Shown here: piece after piece, positions 1 to 10,978 of the stretch
How positions within the stretch are numbered: the first letter of the stretch is position 1
How the letters are laid out: each line of letters starts with the position of its first letter
Assembly: GCA_035771175.1 (NCBI GenBank)
Contig: CM069607.1
Span: 17,678,001-17,742,000 of the forward strand
Direction of reading: 5' to 3'
Length of the DNA: 64,000 bases
Source of the DNA: Paratinospora sagittata
Lineage: Eukaryota > Streptophyta > Magnoliopsida > Ranunculales > Menispermaceae
Made by a program: the position numbers and the translations under genes
Notes under the pieces: model-generated
The model's input: only the letters and a program-made list of their open reading frames with translations
Database searches by the model: none
What the model was told of the DNA's origin: nothing

Positions 1-300
1 GATCATTTAAAAGCAGATAACAATTGTTGTTAGGATCATGAATTGCAACTGAATCGTTTTGAGATTTGAAGAATTGAATTGAGATTCTAATCATAAGATT
101 CACAACAAATTGTGAAAGCACGTATATAATATATAATGACTACCCGTATAGTTATAAAGTTATTAATATTTCTATAACTTATTAATGACTTATATCATTT
201 AACAAACAGTTCATATTGAATGTGACTTATAAAGTCACTGCAGAGAGGGGTTGATCACATTTTCAGTGACTTTATAAGTCATTAATAAGTTATATTTCTG
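1..300. repeat. AT-rich flank with nested inverted repeats
   Basis: No gene is visible. Positions 173-194 and 273-294 are perfect inverted copies (22 bp), and 223-240 and 264-281 are another perfect 18 bp pair; the two right arms overlap. A 13 bp piece of the neighbouring LINE (369-381, tgcagagaggggt) is repeated at 239-251. The right arm reads as the reverse complement of the left region with about 36 bp between two tgacttata copies left out. This looks like a complex 5' junction of the LINE insertion. Confidence 0.6.
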
Positions 301-2145
301 ATGGGAGGATGCATATCCTCGGTCACATACTCGATTGTTATCAACGGTAGACCAAGGGGAAAGTTCAATGCAGAGAGGGGTCTCAGGCAAGGGGATCCAT
401 TGTCCCCATTCTTGTTTACTATTGTGGCTGATGGATTGGGTCGGTTGATGTCTCGTGCAAGGCAAACTTCTTTGGTGAATTTACTTGTTGAAAAGAACAA
501 GGTTGAGCTCACTCATTTACAGTATGCGGATGGCACATTGTTCCTCTTGCAAGGGGAAGATGAAAGTGTGATCAACGCCATCAGGGTGCTCCAATGCTTC
601 AGTGAGCTCTCTGGTCTGAGGGTGAATATCTCCAAAAGTCAGGTGGTGGGTATCCACATGTGCCCGGAGTCACTTTCAACCCTAGCAAACAAGGTAGGCT
701 GCTCGGTTGGGATGTGGCCTATGAAATACCTTGGTCTCCCCCTAGGTGAAAATCCATTATCGAAAGAGTTTTGGAAACCAATCATGTCTAAAATCTCCAA
801 AAGACTTGATGGATGGAAACGAGCCTTTTTATCTAAGGGCAGGCGACTTGCTTTAGCTCATTCTGTCCTCATGGCGCTCCCTTCATACTACATGTCTCTC
901 TTCAAGCTCCCAACATCTGTGGGGACTTGGATTGAGAAGAAAATTAAAAACTTTTTATGGGGGGGCAAGCAGAACAATGGTGTCACCAAATTGATAAAAT
1001 GGGAGGTGGTTTAGAGACCGGTGGAGAACAGAGGTCTTGGCATTGGGAACCTCGCACTCAGAAATGTTGTGTTATGTAGTAAATGGATCTGGAGATTCAT
1101 CAGGGATCCGCAGGCACTGTGGGCACAAGTGATTTCTAGTAGACGCGGGTCACTCAAGCTGGACGGCTCAAGTAGGAGGGCGAAATCCACTTACAGAAGC
1201 CCTTGGAAATTCATCTCCTCCCTTGTTCCCCAATTCTCATCTTTTCTGGAGTTTAGAGTTGGCAATGGACAATCATTCAATTTCTGGGAGGACAGGTGGT
1301 TGGAGAATTCTACATTGGCTACCATGTTCCCACACCTTTTTCGCCTTTCCACCCTTCATAACCATCCTATTACCTCCTTCACTGACCCAACCCAAGACAT
1401 ACCTTACCCACTGTATCTTGGAATCTACACCTCCCCAGAGCTTTAACTGGCCGAGAGATCTTAGAGATAGGTTCACTCCTAAACAAACTACAAAATGTTT
1501 CATTATCAACAGATCCAGATACGATTATCTGGTCTCTTGGCCAATCTAAGGCGTATTCATGTAAATCCTTTTTTCACTGCCCTCGCAATCACACCACACA
1601 TTACTCCATTTCCTTGTTTTATTCACATTTGGCAGGCATATGTACCATCCAAGGTAAAAATATTTGGGTGGATTCTGGCTCACAGGCGTCTTAACACATC
1701 AGATATGTTGCAACGAAGGCTTCCCAATGTGTGTCTATCTCCTCATTGTTGCTTGTTATGCCAACAAGAGGGAGATTGCATTGACCACATCTTCTTCAAC
1801 TGTGCCTTTGTGAAGAAGATTTGGGGGAATTGGTATACATTCTCTGGTAACAGGTTTATTGCTCCTCATTATGTGGAGGAGGGCTTGTCTCTAAGCCACA
1901 TTCCTTCACTATCGGGTGAGGAAAGAGGAGTAGGTTTAATCACCTTCTATGCGAGTCTTTGGTTGATTTGGCTTGACCGTAACAATAGGATTGTCCACAA
2001 TCATGCCAAACCAGAATCACAACTATGGGAAGAAATTAAACTTCAGGCTAGCACATGGGTTTTTGCTTCACCTCTAGCCAAGGGCTTTACAATTTCAGAT
2101 TGGTTACTCAATTGGGATAATTGTATGTTTGTGGGTAGGGTCTAG
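301..2145 (+). pseudogene. LINE reverse transcriptase ORF2 remnant
   Basis: Mobile-element protein that would copy element RNA at the target site. In the frame starting at 301, GLRQGDPLSP (residues 27-36) and the catalytic box are readable, followed by MKYLGLPLG and a tryptophan-rich linker (FWEDRW near 1290). The C-terminal part (1495-2145) has the zf-RVT pattern with C-x2-C and H-x4-C spacing (CLLCQQEGDCIDHIFFNC) and IWLDRNNR. The catalytic YADD is YADG (523-534), which removes an essential Asp. In-frame stops at 1012-1014 and 1444-1446 and frame changes near 1400 and 1545 break the reading frame. It cannot be functional. Confidence 0.85.
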
Positions 2146-2330
2146 TTACTAAAAGAGGCTTTAGTTATTAAAAGAGGCTTTGTTGGTGGGATACATGTAC
2201 TAGGGTGGTTTCTGTAGTTGCTGTTTTTGCAGCGGATGCATACTGTTGAGCATTTCTTATGCTCATAACATCTGTACCGTTTTTATTATTAGTACATTGT
2301 TATCTTGTTTCTTCTCAAAAAAAAAAAGAA
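301..2330 (+). mobile_element. 5'-truncated plant LINE (L1 clade), A-rich tail
   Basis: The region reads as the 3' half of a plant non-LTR retrotransposon: the reverse transcriptase core, the thumb/linker, the zf-RVT-like C-terminal domain, a short 3' untranslated region and an A tract at about 2318-2328. The endonuclease domain and the start of the reverse transcriptase are absent, as expected for 5' truncation. No clean target-site duplication was found; tcactg occurs both at 235-240 and just after the A tract, but 6 bp is too short to trust. The element may lie in an intron of the HAD gene that ends at 4967. Confidence 0.85.
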
Positions 2331-3276
2331 TCACTGTAATTCGATTCAATTTACTACTAGTTCGATTTGATTCACATCAATTCACTACTGATTTGAACCA
2401 TTTTGCTTGCATTCTGTACAACAAATCATGAATTTGATTTGCTTACAATCCACTATATATTGGATTGGATTGATTATTTTTCATTTTACGTTGGATATCG
2501 ACTGATGCATACACCTGAGCACCGAATGGCTTGCCATTGATAAATGCTGGTCCTCAAAGCAAGTCTTTAGTGGAGGAATTTGAAGAAAGATCTACACTAC
2601 AAAGAAGGGACTTTGCTGATGCTATAAAAAAATAGGGATAATTGGTCTCTTCTACCGATCTCCTTGTTCAGGTGTGGTGGGCCTCTCCTGTCAGAAGTGG
2701 ATGATAGAATTTTCTGGAAAGAGAACAAAAAGGAGATTGAGCAGATCTTGTATAGTTTTAAGAGTCATGTCCCAAGGCATAACCTCATGACTCTCAATGC
2801 TATGGATGATCAGTTGGGGCTGACCATTGACAGGCGAGAAATTGAGGAAGATGGGCATAGCTGAAGACGTTGCCTGTGCTCTATGTTAGAATGGGATTGA
2901 GGCTCAGAGTCCCCCTTTTTTAAATGTGCGTTCTCCAATGTTTTTCTTTTTCTTGGATAGGAGTAGCTATAAAATGTTTTCCCTTTGTTGAAAGGGAATC
3001 TAAATAGAATGAGAGTGGATGCCTAATTTATATGTTCTTCAAGGTTATTCTTCATAAGGATTGGTGGTTAAAGCTCTGATTTCCCACATTTGGATTGAAA
3101 GTAATATTTAGAAGTTTGAGCTCAATTGTGGTTTGATAAATTGCAGGTTAGCAGTTTAGAATTTTAAGTCAAGCCATCTTCAAATGGATATCTCGGCATT
3201 AATCAGTCCCTTTGGTCTCTGCATGTCCTAAAAGCCATGGAGCACTCAGTGGATTTCTTGTGTGCGCCCCCCGCCT

Positions 3277-3301
3277 CCCCCCCCCCCCCCCCCCCCCCCC
3301 C
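3277..3301. repeat. Poly-C homopolymer (25 bp)
   Basis: An uninterrupted run of 25 C, preceded by a C-rich stretch from 3267. It creates a proline-rich open frame on the plus strand that has no biological support. Runs like this are prone to length error in assemblies. Confidence 0.95.
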
Positions 3302-3570
3302 GATTCTAGAGGAGGTTATGGTGTCTTCTTCAGGGACTTGGAAGGTGTTTTTGTTGAAACCTGAAACCGCCTATCAAGCTGACTGTCATTCATACAAAAA
3401 TTATGGTCCTCTGGGAAGGTCTCTCTCTTTCCTGTTGTCTTGGAATAATGAGGCTTGCCCTTCTAAAATGCAACACCTCCTCTCTTTCTCGCTCCCTTTC
3501 TCTGACTTTCTGATGAGATCTGAATAATATCTTCTTCAAATCTTTCTGATTTTACTTTCGCCAGTCATTA

Positions 3571-3963
3571 TCAGTAGTACACCATCTTCCCTTGTGCTGT
3601 TATGATCTTGTTTTCATCAATATTGAACATTAAGTTGCTGCTGAAATTAGAAGAAGCATTATTATTGTTGGTAACACGTTATTTAATCTCTTCAATACCA
3701 TATTTTAATGGAGCATTAGTAGTAGTACTACTTGTCTCTACCCAGAACCCATTTGGCCTCTGATCAGTCCGCTGATGATGATGATGATTATCATTATTTC
3801 CAGCATTATCAACAACTCCAGCAAGATTGAATTTCTGGTTCTCTTGATCTAGTATTAGTATTACCTCATTATACAAGTCATAACTCTCCATAATTATGTG
3901 TGGATCATTTGCAGCACCATATTCATGATACGTCAATCTGATGATGATGATGATCTTTGGCAT
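3571..3963 (-). pseudogene. Unrecognised degraded C-terminal coding remnant
   Basis: Reading the minus strand from 3963, 94 codons are open to a TAA at 3679-3681. The same frame then continues for another 35 codons (ending GKMVYY) to a TGA at 3571-3573. The sequence is rich in Asn and His (a DNHHHHQR run) and resembles low-complexity tails of plant transcription factors. Upstream of 3963 other frames look as protein-like, which suggests a frameshift. I do not recognise the family; it could equally be noncoding DNA with trinucleotide (ATC/CAT) repeats. Confidence 0.25.
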
Positions 3964-4802
3964 AGCTGAATCTGGTTGCAGGAGCTCCCATCATATGAAT
4001 TGCAACTTGGTCCTTGGTTGATTGGACCATTAATTGAAATGACCCTGGCTTTCCTGTTAAATCTTGGCCATTGGCCTTTAGAATTGAGCGGCCAAGAAGC
4101 TAACTAACCTGCTATTGGCTTGCAAATAATGCCCCCCCTTCCTGATTTAGAGATTTAGATAAATGCTCTTCTTGCTCAGTTAGTTTCTTTATGAAAGAGG
4201 AACATGTCAGGGGTTCCTTACCCCTGGGTGCAATTTTTTCAAATTCTTTTCCTGAATAATTTTTTTCTTTATGAAGAAAAGGCTCCCCCAAAATTGTTCA
4301 TTATCTGGTCTCAGGTGAATGAAATTTGGACCTAAGCATTTGAAATCTTCTAAAAAATAAGACGAGAAGGAGATTATTTGAAGACCAATAGAGAAACATT
4401 TGGGAAAATTGAGGAAGTCATCTTTCATTCTCTTGTCTGAGCTCTGGTGAAAAATGCACAAATGTAAATGTTGTTACCGAGGAAAGCACAAACAGTATGC
4501 ATAAAATTTACATCTGGTGACATCAGGTTGAAATTCCCTGCCTACCAATATTGGTCCATAGTATCATCACTACTAATAGTATTGTACATTTTCATCAAAT
4601 ACTGGACACTAGCGTTGTACAACTCCATATTGGAACTAGAATGTATGTCACATTTTTGTCAGCAACAACTATTTTCTTTTGTATGTGAAAGCTTCATTTA
4701 TTTGTGAATACTTTTCCATTGATGAATACTAGCGCTGATAGAGTTGAAATCTGGAGAAATATTGTAGGCTAACAATGTGTTATGTCAATTGTCATTGTGT
4801 AG

Positions 4803-4967
4803 ATAGCTTGTGGAAAACGCGCAGGAGCTTTCACTTGCTTGCTTGATGAAACTGGAAGGTACGACTCTGCTTATTTTGCTGCTGCTGGTGTAATGCCGGA
4901 TTTCAAGGTCTCATCACTTGCAGAGATTTACTCATTGCTGGAAGAAAATTTTGAAGTGAAGCCCTGA
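4803..4967 (+). CDS. Terminal exon of HAD-superfamily hydrolase
   Basis: The 54 codons plus TGA begin at an AG acceptor (4801-4802) in phase 0 and read IACGKRAGAF then CLLDETGRY, and later MPDFKVSSLAEI. This is the C-terminal part of a plant haloacid dehalogenase-like hydrolase, of the type annotated as At2g33255 in Arabidopsis (recalled family pattern). The fragment follows the HAD motif IV region: the normal GDSxxDD would lie at the end of the previous exon, and the Gly-Ala-rich loop after it is present. HAD enzymes use an Asp nucleophile to remove phosphate or similar groups, but that residue is on an upstream exon. No upstream exon was found in 1-4800, so the preceding intron either exceeds the window, with the LINE inside it, or the rest of the gene is lost. 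Confidence 0.75.
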   Translation: MACGKRAGAFTCLLDETGRYDSAYFAAAGVMPDFKVSSLAEIYSLLEENFEVKP

Positions 4968-7071
4968 ACCTAAGGCTTTTTAGTAGATGACACCAAAAGT
5001 GTGCAGGATCCATGAGCGCTATCTCAAATTTTAATGGCAATTTATAGCTTTCTATCAATCCGGCGGGTATGTGCTGTAGCCAGTATTAGTCCCAAGTTCA
5101 GAAAAGCAGAAAATACTGGACCAGTTTGTTCTTTGGGTGAAAATGAACGAAAGCTAAGGAGCAACGTCAAGACGTCAGAAATATTCTGAATCAGACCCCT
5201 AAGGAGAGGGAGTGATAGAAGTGTATATATCCTCAGCTAGTTGGAGCTATCTTCCGGAGACCGAGCAGCCATCATTCTTTGATAATATGTTGTTTTCATG
5301 TATTCAACAATCACATTAAAATCTCAAGGAATGATGGTCCATTTGTAAAAGAATACTTGGAATTGATGTTACGGGTGCAACTTTGCCTGCAAGGTGAAGA
5401 TTGAAAGCCCCGCATATTATGTTGTGTTTTGTTAGATTTAACTAATTCCACCCAAATCCCATTTTATGTTTTTTTTGGTCAGTGTTAAAGTACTCAAACC
5501 TATCAAAGTGCATTTAAACTGTGTACCATAGCGGTGAATCGCTTCCTGAAATTGAACTTACCTACTAAAAGGTCATCTATTAATCTTTAGCTACAACATA
5601 GAAATTATCTTTGGGTTATTGGCTTATTGGTATTTTTGAAGGTACACAACTTCCCAACTCCTTGCGTTAACCTTCAACCATATATAGCTTTGGGATGAAC
5701 AAAGTCTTTCCTAACTATTTGAGGTCCCATTCCACTTTAACTAAATATCTAAGTAGACAAGTAGTTATATATTTTTTAAATATTTCTGTCCTTAGGTTCA
5801 GTCTTCCTAACCAACTCATTTAATGGTTCTTGTTGTATTGTACAAACTACTTTAATCAGCTTATTCTTATTTTATCTCTTATTATGGTTACTCTCACCAT
5901 TTCTCAAATATTTTCTATTCTAGTTTATATGTTTATTGCATATCTATTTTAGTATAAATTACCCATGATTCAAACTACTCACAATTTAATATTTAATTAA
6001 CTAGTTTATTTAGTAGCTTATATAATCCTCACTCTCCTCCAGTGAGCCTTGCCAGAGGCACGCACGCTCCTCCAACGCCTCTTCTTTTTTCTTAACGCTG
6101 GTGACGTGTCAATTGAGACTTCATCTTTACTTTTTATGGCTTTTGCTCTTCCCGTCTTCAAATACAAACTACCATTTCATGCTTATTTAACAATTATTTT
6201 TCTTCTCGTTTTTCTTCTCTATTTCATCAATTTACTGCACATTTGCCCTTCATTTCATCCTTTCTATCTCTTCTTCTCCATTTTTTTTTTCTCCATAAAA
6301 ACAAAAGATTGGTAAGTACTATTTCATAAAAGTTTGAATTTGTTTATTCTTTAATTTATTTTATCAGAGATAACCAAATACTTTCATTCTTTAAAGTTTA
6401 TCATTGCAATCTCATTCGTGTAGTTACTTAATTTGTGGATTTGTTTAGTTCATTCTTTTATCTTAGATTTTGATTTTTAGACTACCGCTTATTCTTATGG
6501 TTTAGTTTATGGGGTTTATTTTTCCTTTTTTTAGATTATATAAGATTATATTTTTATTAATACTAAGGGAATTTTTTCTTTAAAATTTATTTTTCCAATC
6601 ATTATTCTTCAAAAACTATGTTTCATTCTTACAATTTAATTTGTGGGTTTGTTTATCATTTATTTGTTTTAGATTATCTTAGTTAAAATATATTATTGCA
6701 ATTATAATTCTTAAAAAATAGGTTATAGTTTAATTTATTTTAACTAACGAGCAAATAACATATTAAATGATTACTTATTAATTTGAATAGTTACTAACAC
6801 GTATAACCAATTCTTGAATAGTAAAATATGATTTTTTTTTTAGTTCACTTAACTATGTAATTTGGATATCAATTACTCCCTCATTTTTATTTTTATTTTT
6901 TTTTATGCACGCATTTAACATCCACAATTAGTTTTGGAGTAATAGATAGTCATGCTTTGTGGGTCATTTGTAATGATATAATTTATATACTAATTATATC
7001 CCTCATTTTATTTATTTGTTTATTATATTTGCACTTGACTCTACTGCTATGTTTAATGACTTATTTAAGGC
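4968..7071. other. AT-rich noncoding DNA
   Basis: About 2.1 kb with no recognised coding sequence. The first few hundred bases are probably the 3' untranslated region of the HAD gene. The phrase gattcaaactactca at about 5968 recurs near 55755 in similar AT-rich context, so a dispersed repeat is shared by the two ends of the window. The last kilobase could be a 5' leader or intron of the FAR1 pseudogene. Confidence 0.4.
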
Positions 7072-7998
7072 ATGGAAGAAATATCAATGGAGCATCTAAT
7101 TTCAAAGGAAGCATTAACAAAATGTCAAGAATCAACGGACATAATAAAAGATATAGAATGAAACAATATAAAAACTAGCCAAGGAATAGGTGAAATTAAT
7201 GATGATCATTTAGTACCAAAAGTAGGAATGCAGTTTTAATCAATAAAGGATATTCGAGAGTTCTATAACAAATATGTTCAATGGGTAGGCTTTAGAACAA
7301 AGATTAGAAGTACATGGAGAAATGAGAACGATAAAATACATAAATATGTTCTAGCATGCTCTATAAAGGGTAAATGTGATCCAAGGAAGAAACAAGTGTA
7401 CACTAATACAATCATATCAAAGTGTAATTGTTAGGCTCAAATCAGATGGTTTTTGGTATTTGACAACTATGAAGCTGGAACATAATCATTTGGTTAGCCC
7501 AAAAAAGAAAAGATCCTTTTGAAGTGATCGAAAGTTGAATCCTCGAATTAAGAAACATCATGAGCTAAATGATAAAGCATGAATCAACCAACGATGGATT
7601 GATTCAGTGGTTTGGTGCAAGCGCACCTACCCTAAAGGTCTCGAGTTCGAGTCACTTCCTACCACTTATTGGCCAACGACGTCATTGAGCGTTTGTGGTC
7701 GTGCTCAAGAAGAATTAGGGGGGGGGGGGGGGGGACATAAGTCCCCGATACCTGCTGATCTAAAAAAAAGATAAATGATGAAGCATGAATCTCAGTTGCA
7801 AACATATCTTACATTTGTTAAAAGAATCAGAGGCTACAAAAATTTAGAATTTGGGAAGAAAGATGCGAGGAATCATGTTAAGAAGGTCAGAAGATTGAAA
7901 CTAAGAGCAAGTGTTGCAGAGGCAATACGCATATATTTTATGCTTAGTCTGAAAAAAAAAAAATTCATGTGATAAATATAGATGATGAAGGCCATTTA
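7072..7998 (+). pseudogene. FAR1/FHY3-family pseudogene (MULE transposase-derived)
   Basis: FAR1-related proteins are transcription factors descended from Mutator-like transposases. One frame from ATG at 7072 to about 7480 matches the N-terminal FAR1 DNA-binding region: GMQF, then SIKDIREFYNKY, VGFRTKIRS, GKCDPRKK, and a Cys-rich segment. In-frame TGA, TAA and TAG interrupt it. After a frame change it continues with EHNH-like and LNPRIKKHHELND residues, a SINE insertion, then GYKNLEFGKKDARNHVKKVR and a final IDDEGHL. That order is the conserved linker between the FAR1 domain and the transposase core. The sequence stops at 7998 where an LTR begins (TGTGATGACC), so the MULE core and SWIM domains are missing. 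Not functional. Confidence 0.8.
7586..7771 (+). mobile_element. tRNA-derived SINE with 20 bp target duplication
   Basis: The insert has a polymerase III box A-like TGATTCAGTGG (7600-7610) and a box B-like GAGTTCGAGTC (7643-7653), a run of 17 G (7718-7734), and ends in an A tract. It is flanked by 20 bp direct repeats, 7566-7585 and 7772-7791, with one mismatch (gataaagc against gatgaagc). The repeats are FAR1 coding sequence (Asn-Asp-Glu-Ala), so the SINE inserted into the FAR1 gene or pseudogene. Confidence 0.85.
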
Positions 7999-9213
7999 TG
8001 TGATGACCCAACTTTCCATATCTTGGAAAGGGTCGGATCGCTTGGGCTAGTACTCCCTCCAATAGAGTACTAGTAACCCTTAGCCATCCACATACCACAA
8101 ATCCATACGTACATCCAAGGATCGAAAATCTGATTTCAACTTAACTTCGAAAAGCTTGAAAACTGAAATTAATTCAGAGAAGTTTAATTCGACATGGAGA
8201 ATTTTTGTAAAAATTCTCTAAATTAGAGAATTTTTGCATATATGCTTAAATATCTAGATTTATTGTAGCATAGGCTAAAAACTAATATAAATAGACACTT
8301 TTAATACATAAAAATACTAATACGTGACCTAACAAAATCAATCTTGTTAAGTGGGTTGATGAATTTGAAATGGTGGCTTTTGGTCTTAATTCCTTTTCTT
8401 TGTTTTGATATTTAATTTTGTGGTGGCTTGCTTCTCAAACAATATACTTTGTTAGCTTGAATTCCACCATACTTAATTTATTAGTTATTATATAAATGTA
8501 TTATTTTTTAATTTTGTTTTATAAGAATTAACTAAAAGAAGATGGCTTTGGGAACTATTTTTATTTATTTTTAAGTTTTTATCTTATTTCAACTTTATTT
8601 ATTTATTTATTTATTTATTGCTTCTTTTCTTCTCTTTTTGGTAAAACATATCCCATAAACTACATAATTTGTTAGTTTGTTAAATTATTTTTTAAAATTT
8701 ATATTGCTATGTTGGTTGATGAAGTTGAAAATAATACGTAATTATTGGTATTTTTTTATTTTCTATTGAAAAAATAACATTTATTTACTTCTTTGTTGAA
8801 TTTCATCGAATTTTGTTGAATTTTATTGAATTCTTTGTTGAATTTTTGTATTTTTGAATTAAAAAATAAAAATTTTATCGAAGTTTATAGAATTTTGTCA
8901 ATTTATTTCGACGAGTTTTTGCATTTTTCTTTTTACATCTACTTTGCACTTCGGTAGTTAAAAAAAGGAAAAACAATTTGTAGAATTTCGCCGAATTTTT
9001 GAACCATACGTACATCCAACAATGAACAAGTCTCACATGGTAAGTCTCACATGGTATCCATCCACAAACATTAATCGATAGCACCAAGAGTATATAAAAT
9101 ATCAAATGAAAGCCAAAATGAAAAGTTATATAGTCACTACGGTCATCCATAATCATAAGAAAGTTTAACAGGAAAGACAATCAAAATCCTAGTCTAATTA
9201 GCAAATGTCCCGT
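7999..9213 (-). mobile_element. Tekay-1 chromovirus 3' LTR, segment 1
   Basis: Begins TGTGATGACCC and matches the outer part of the Tekay-2 LTR at 43370 onward (both contain a gctagta...cctccaata...agtaaccctta stretch). It is interrupted by an 885 bp insertion (8119-9003), and the host sequence resumes at 9004 and stops at the Athila-like insertion (9214). Reading on, the same LTR most likely resumes at 29091, so this is the outer end of a long LTR whose inner end is at 40326. Confidence 0.65.
8119..9003. mobile_element. Unclassified 885 bp insertion with 16 bp direct repeats
   Basis: The motif ccatacgtacatccaa occurs at 8103-8118 and again at 9004-9019, and the LTR reads through when the insert is removed. 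The insert is very AT-rich, with repeated gaatttttg and ttgaattt phrases, has no coding frame, and shows no terminal inverted repeat, poly-A end or LTR-like TG/CA ends that I can see. A 16 bp duplication fits target-primed (LINE/SINE) insertion better than a typical cut-and-paste transposon. Confidence 0.6.
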
Positions 9214-10572
9214 TGTTGGGTGCAAAACCACCAGTGCACGGTGTCAAGTTATAATATAAACTGATAAGTAAATCGGGTATCGTCCTCTAGGATTGATAAC
9301 TACACTAATTACCACATTTCTAACTCTAACTTTATTTAGAAAATCAAATTCGATAGTTCAAGTGAATTAAAAACAAGACACTTAAACAAATTGAAACTAA
9401 ACTAGCAATGCAATAGAAATAGATTAGAAATCAATAATAGAATGGTCTAGAGGTTCGATATCACCTCACTCTCAACTATACCCATATATATATATATAAC
9501 TCTTTTGTTTATAAGTCGAAAATCCTAACGTTTATAATTCCCTCTTTTGGAGCACAAACTAGAGCATATATTATCACATTGGTTTTACTCTTTCGATGAA
9601 AACCTCAGATGATAATAGCTCATTAAGTTATATGATTCTCTTCCAATGACTTCAAGGGTTCTCGATCTCCTTTTGAGTCTCACGATAGCCTAAGTTATAT
9701 TTTCCAAGTTCCAACCCAAGGTACCCTCTTTTGGAGCATCTACCTCAAGTCTATGATCATCTAATCTGTGATCGAGGGATCAAAAACATTAAACTCAGAA
9801 AATATAAATAAACTAGAAAACTTCATTAACAATAATCAAATAATGAAAACTAAAACATAGTATCGAGTTTGGATCAATCTACCAGCTAGAAAAGGGATTT
9901 AGCTCATAACTAGAAACATAAAAACACTAAACAATAGTTTGAACATGAATAAGAACAATGAAAAACAAACTAGAATGGTGTAGAGAATACTGAATAATCT
10001 TTAATCTTGATCTTCTTCTCCACTCGCTCCAGCCGTAATCTTCTTATTCTTCACTCTATGATGCTTTGAAACCCTCTCATCATGTTCTATTTATAATAAG
10101 GAGTCCATAGAAACAAACCACGTCCAATTCAGATCTAAATTGACCAAGTTATGAGCCAAAAATCCGAAACAGAAAACTTTCTAAAATCTGTCGAGGCCCG
10201 TGGATGCCGCGGTGCCCACTTGTTGGTTTGCACCTTTTTTTTTCTACTTGTGGACTTAGCCATTTTTCCACTCGCTTGTTTGCTCCACGTACTTGCATTC
10301 TAACTTCTTGTATCATGTTTCCATTATCCAAATCCATGTTTAACACATCTAAATACCTACAAAACAAACCAAAACAAATGAGTAACACACTCGTATAATC
10401 AAATCTATCAACTTATAAAATTCAAAACCGAAATGAAGCAAAAATACCAAAACTTGACTAATCTATCAAATAACCGAATTTATGATAAACTAACCTAATA
10501 TATGAACCAAACATCCTAAAATTCACCTAAAACATGCTCCAAAACATATACTAAATACCTACTTATCAAACA
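9214..10572 (-). repeat. Athila-like 3' LTR (1359 bp)
   Basis: On the plus strand it starts TGTTGGGTGC and ends ATCAAACA, immediately before the complement of the polypurine tract. It matches the remnant at 23011-23413 (gtgcacggtgtcaagttat, gttctcgatctccttttgag). Relative to this copy, the other LTR lacks about 145 bp after ctctag, a deletion at a short direct repeat. Noncoding. Confidence 0.85.
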
Positions 10573-10584
10573 CCCCCAAACTTA
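10573..10584 (-). promoter_or_regulatory. Polypurine tract of Athila-like element
   Basis: On the minus strand the purine-rich TAAGTTTGGGGG directly abuts the 3' LTR and would prime plus-strand DNA synthesis. A second, similar purine tract (complement at 13911-13926, six C in a row) lies further inside the element. The 394 bp between this tract and the solo LTR at 10979 is AT-rich noncoding element DNA. Confidence 0.75.
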
Positions 10585-10978
10585 GGACTTTGATTGTCTC
10601 AAGTAAAGGGAAAACAAATCAATCTACCATCCTATTCTCAAACAAATTATAACTTGATTCAAAATATAACATGATTCAAAATATAACTTTGCAAATTCTC
10701 AATATACTTTTCTTCATCACCTTCTTTTCATTCTTTTTCTCATTCCCCCTTTTCTACCTTCCAAAGAGATAATACTCCAATATAATCAAAGTGTATAAGA
10801 TGCATAGGTTGAAAACAAAGAATTTAAACATATCCGGCTCAAGTGAATTAATGCCTAGGTAACAAAGAAAAGATCATAAAGCTCAAAATGAGTGACTAAG
10901 AATATAACAAAAAATAAGGTAGGCTATATGGCTCAAGCTTATCTAAACATGGCCTGCATCATTTTCCTCATGGCATGT

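Larger units (their letters stand above)
2331..4802. other. Unassigned plant DNA, probably intronic or intergenic
   Basis: About 2.5 kb with no recognised gene on either strand apart from the minus-strand remnant at 3571-3963. Short open frames exist (for example 2664-2864, plus strand, 66 codons), but I do not recognise the product and no family motif is visible. If the HAD exon at 4803 is spliced normally, this stretch and the LINE before it would be intron. Confidence 0.4.

Noticed and set aside
2664..2864. Plus-strand 66-codon open frame
   Set aside because: Protein-like in composition but not recognised, without splice-consistent neighbours; left as unassigned.
3237..3527. Plus-strand open frame with a polyproline run
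   Set aside because: The proline run comes from a 25 bp C homopolymer; no domain seen.
7643..7653. Possible tRNA gene at the box B-like sequence
   Set aside because: No cloverleaf can be formed; the A tail and target duplication show a SINE.
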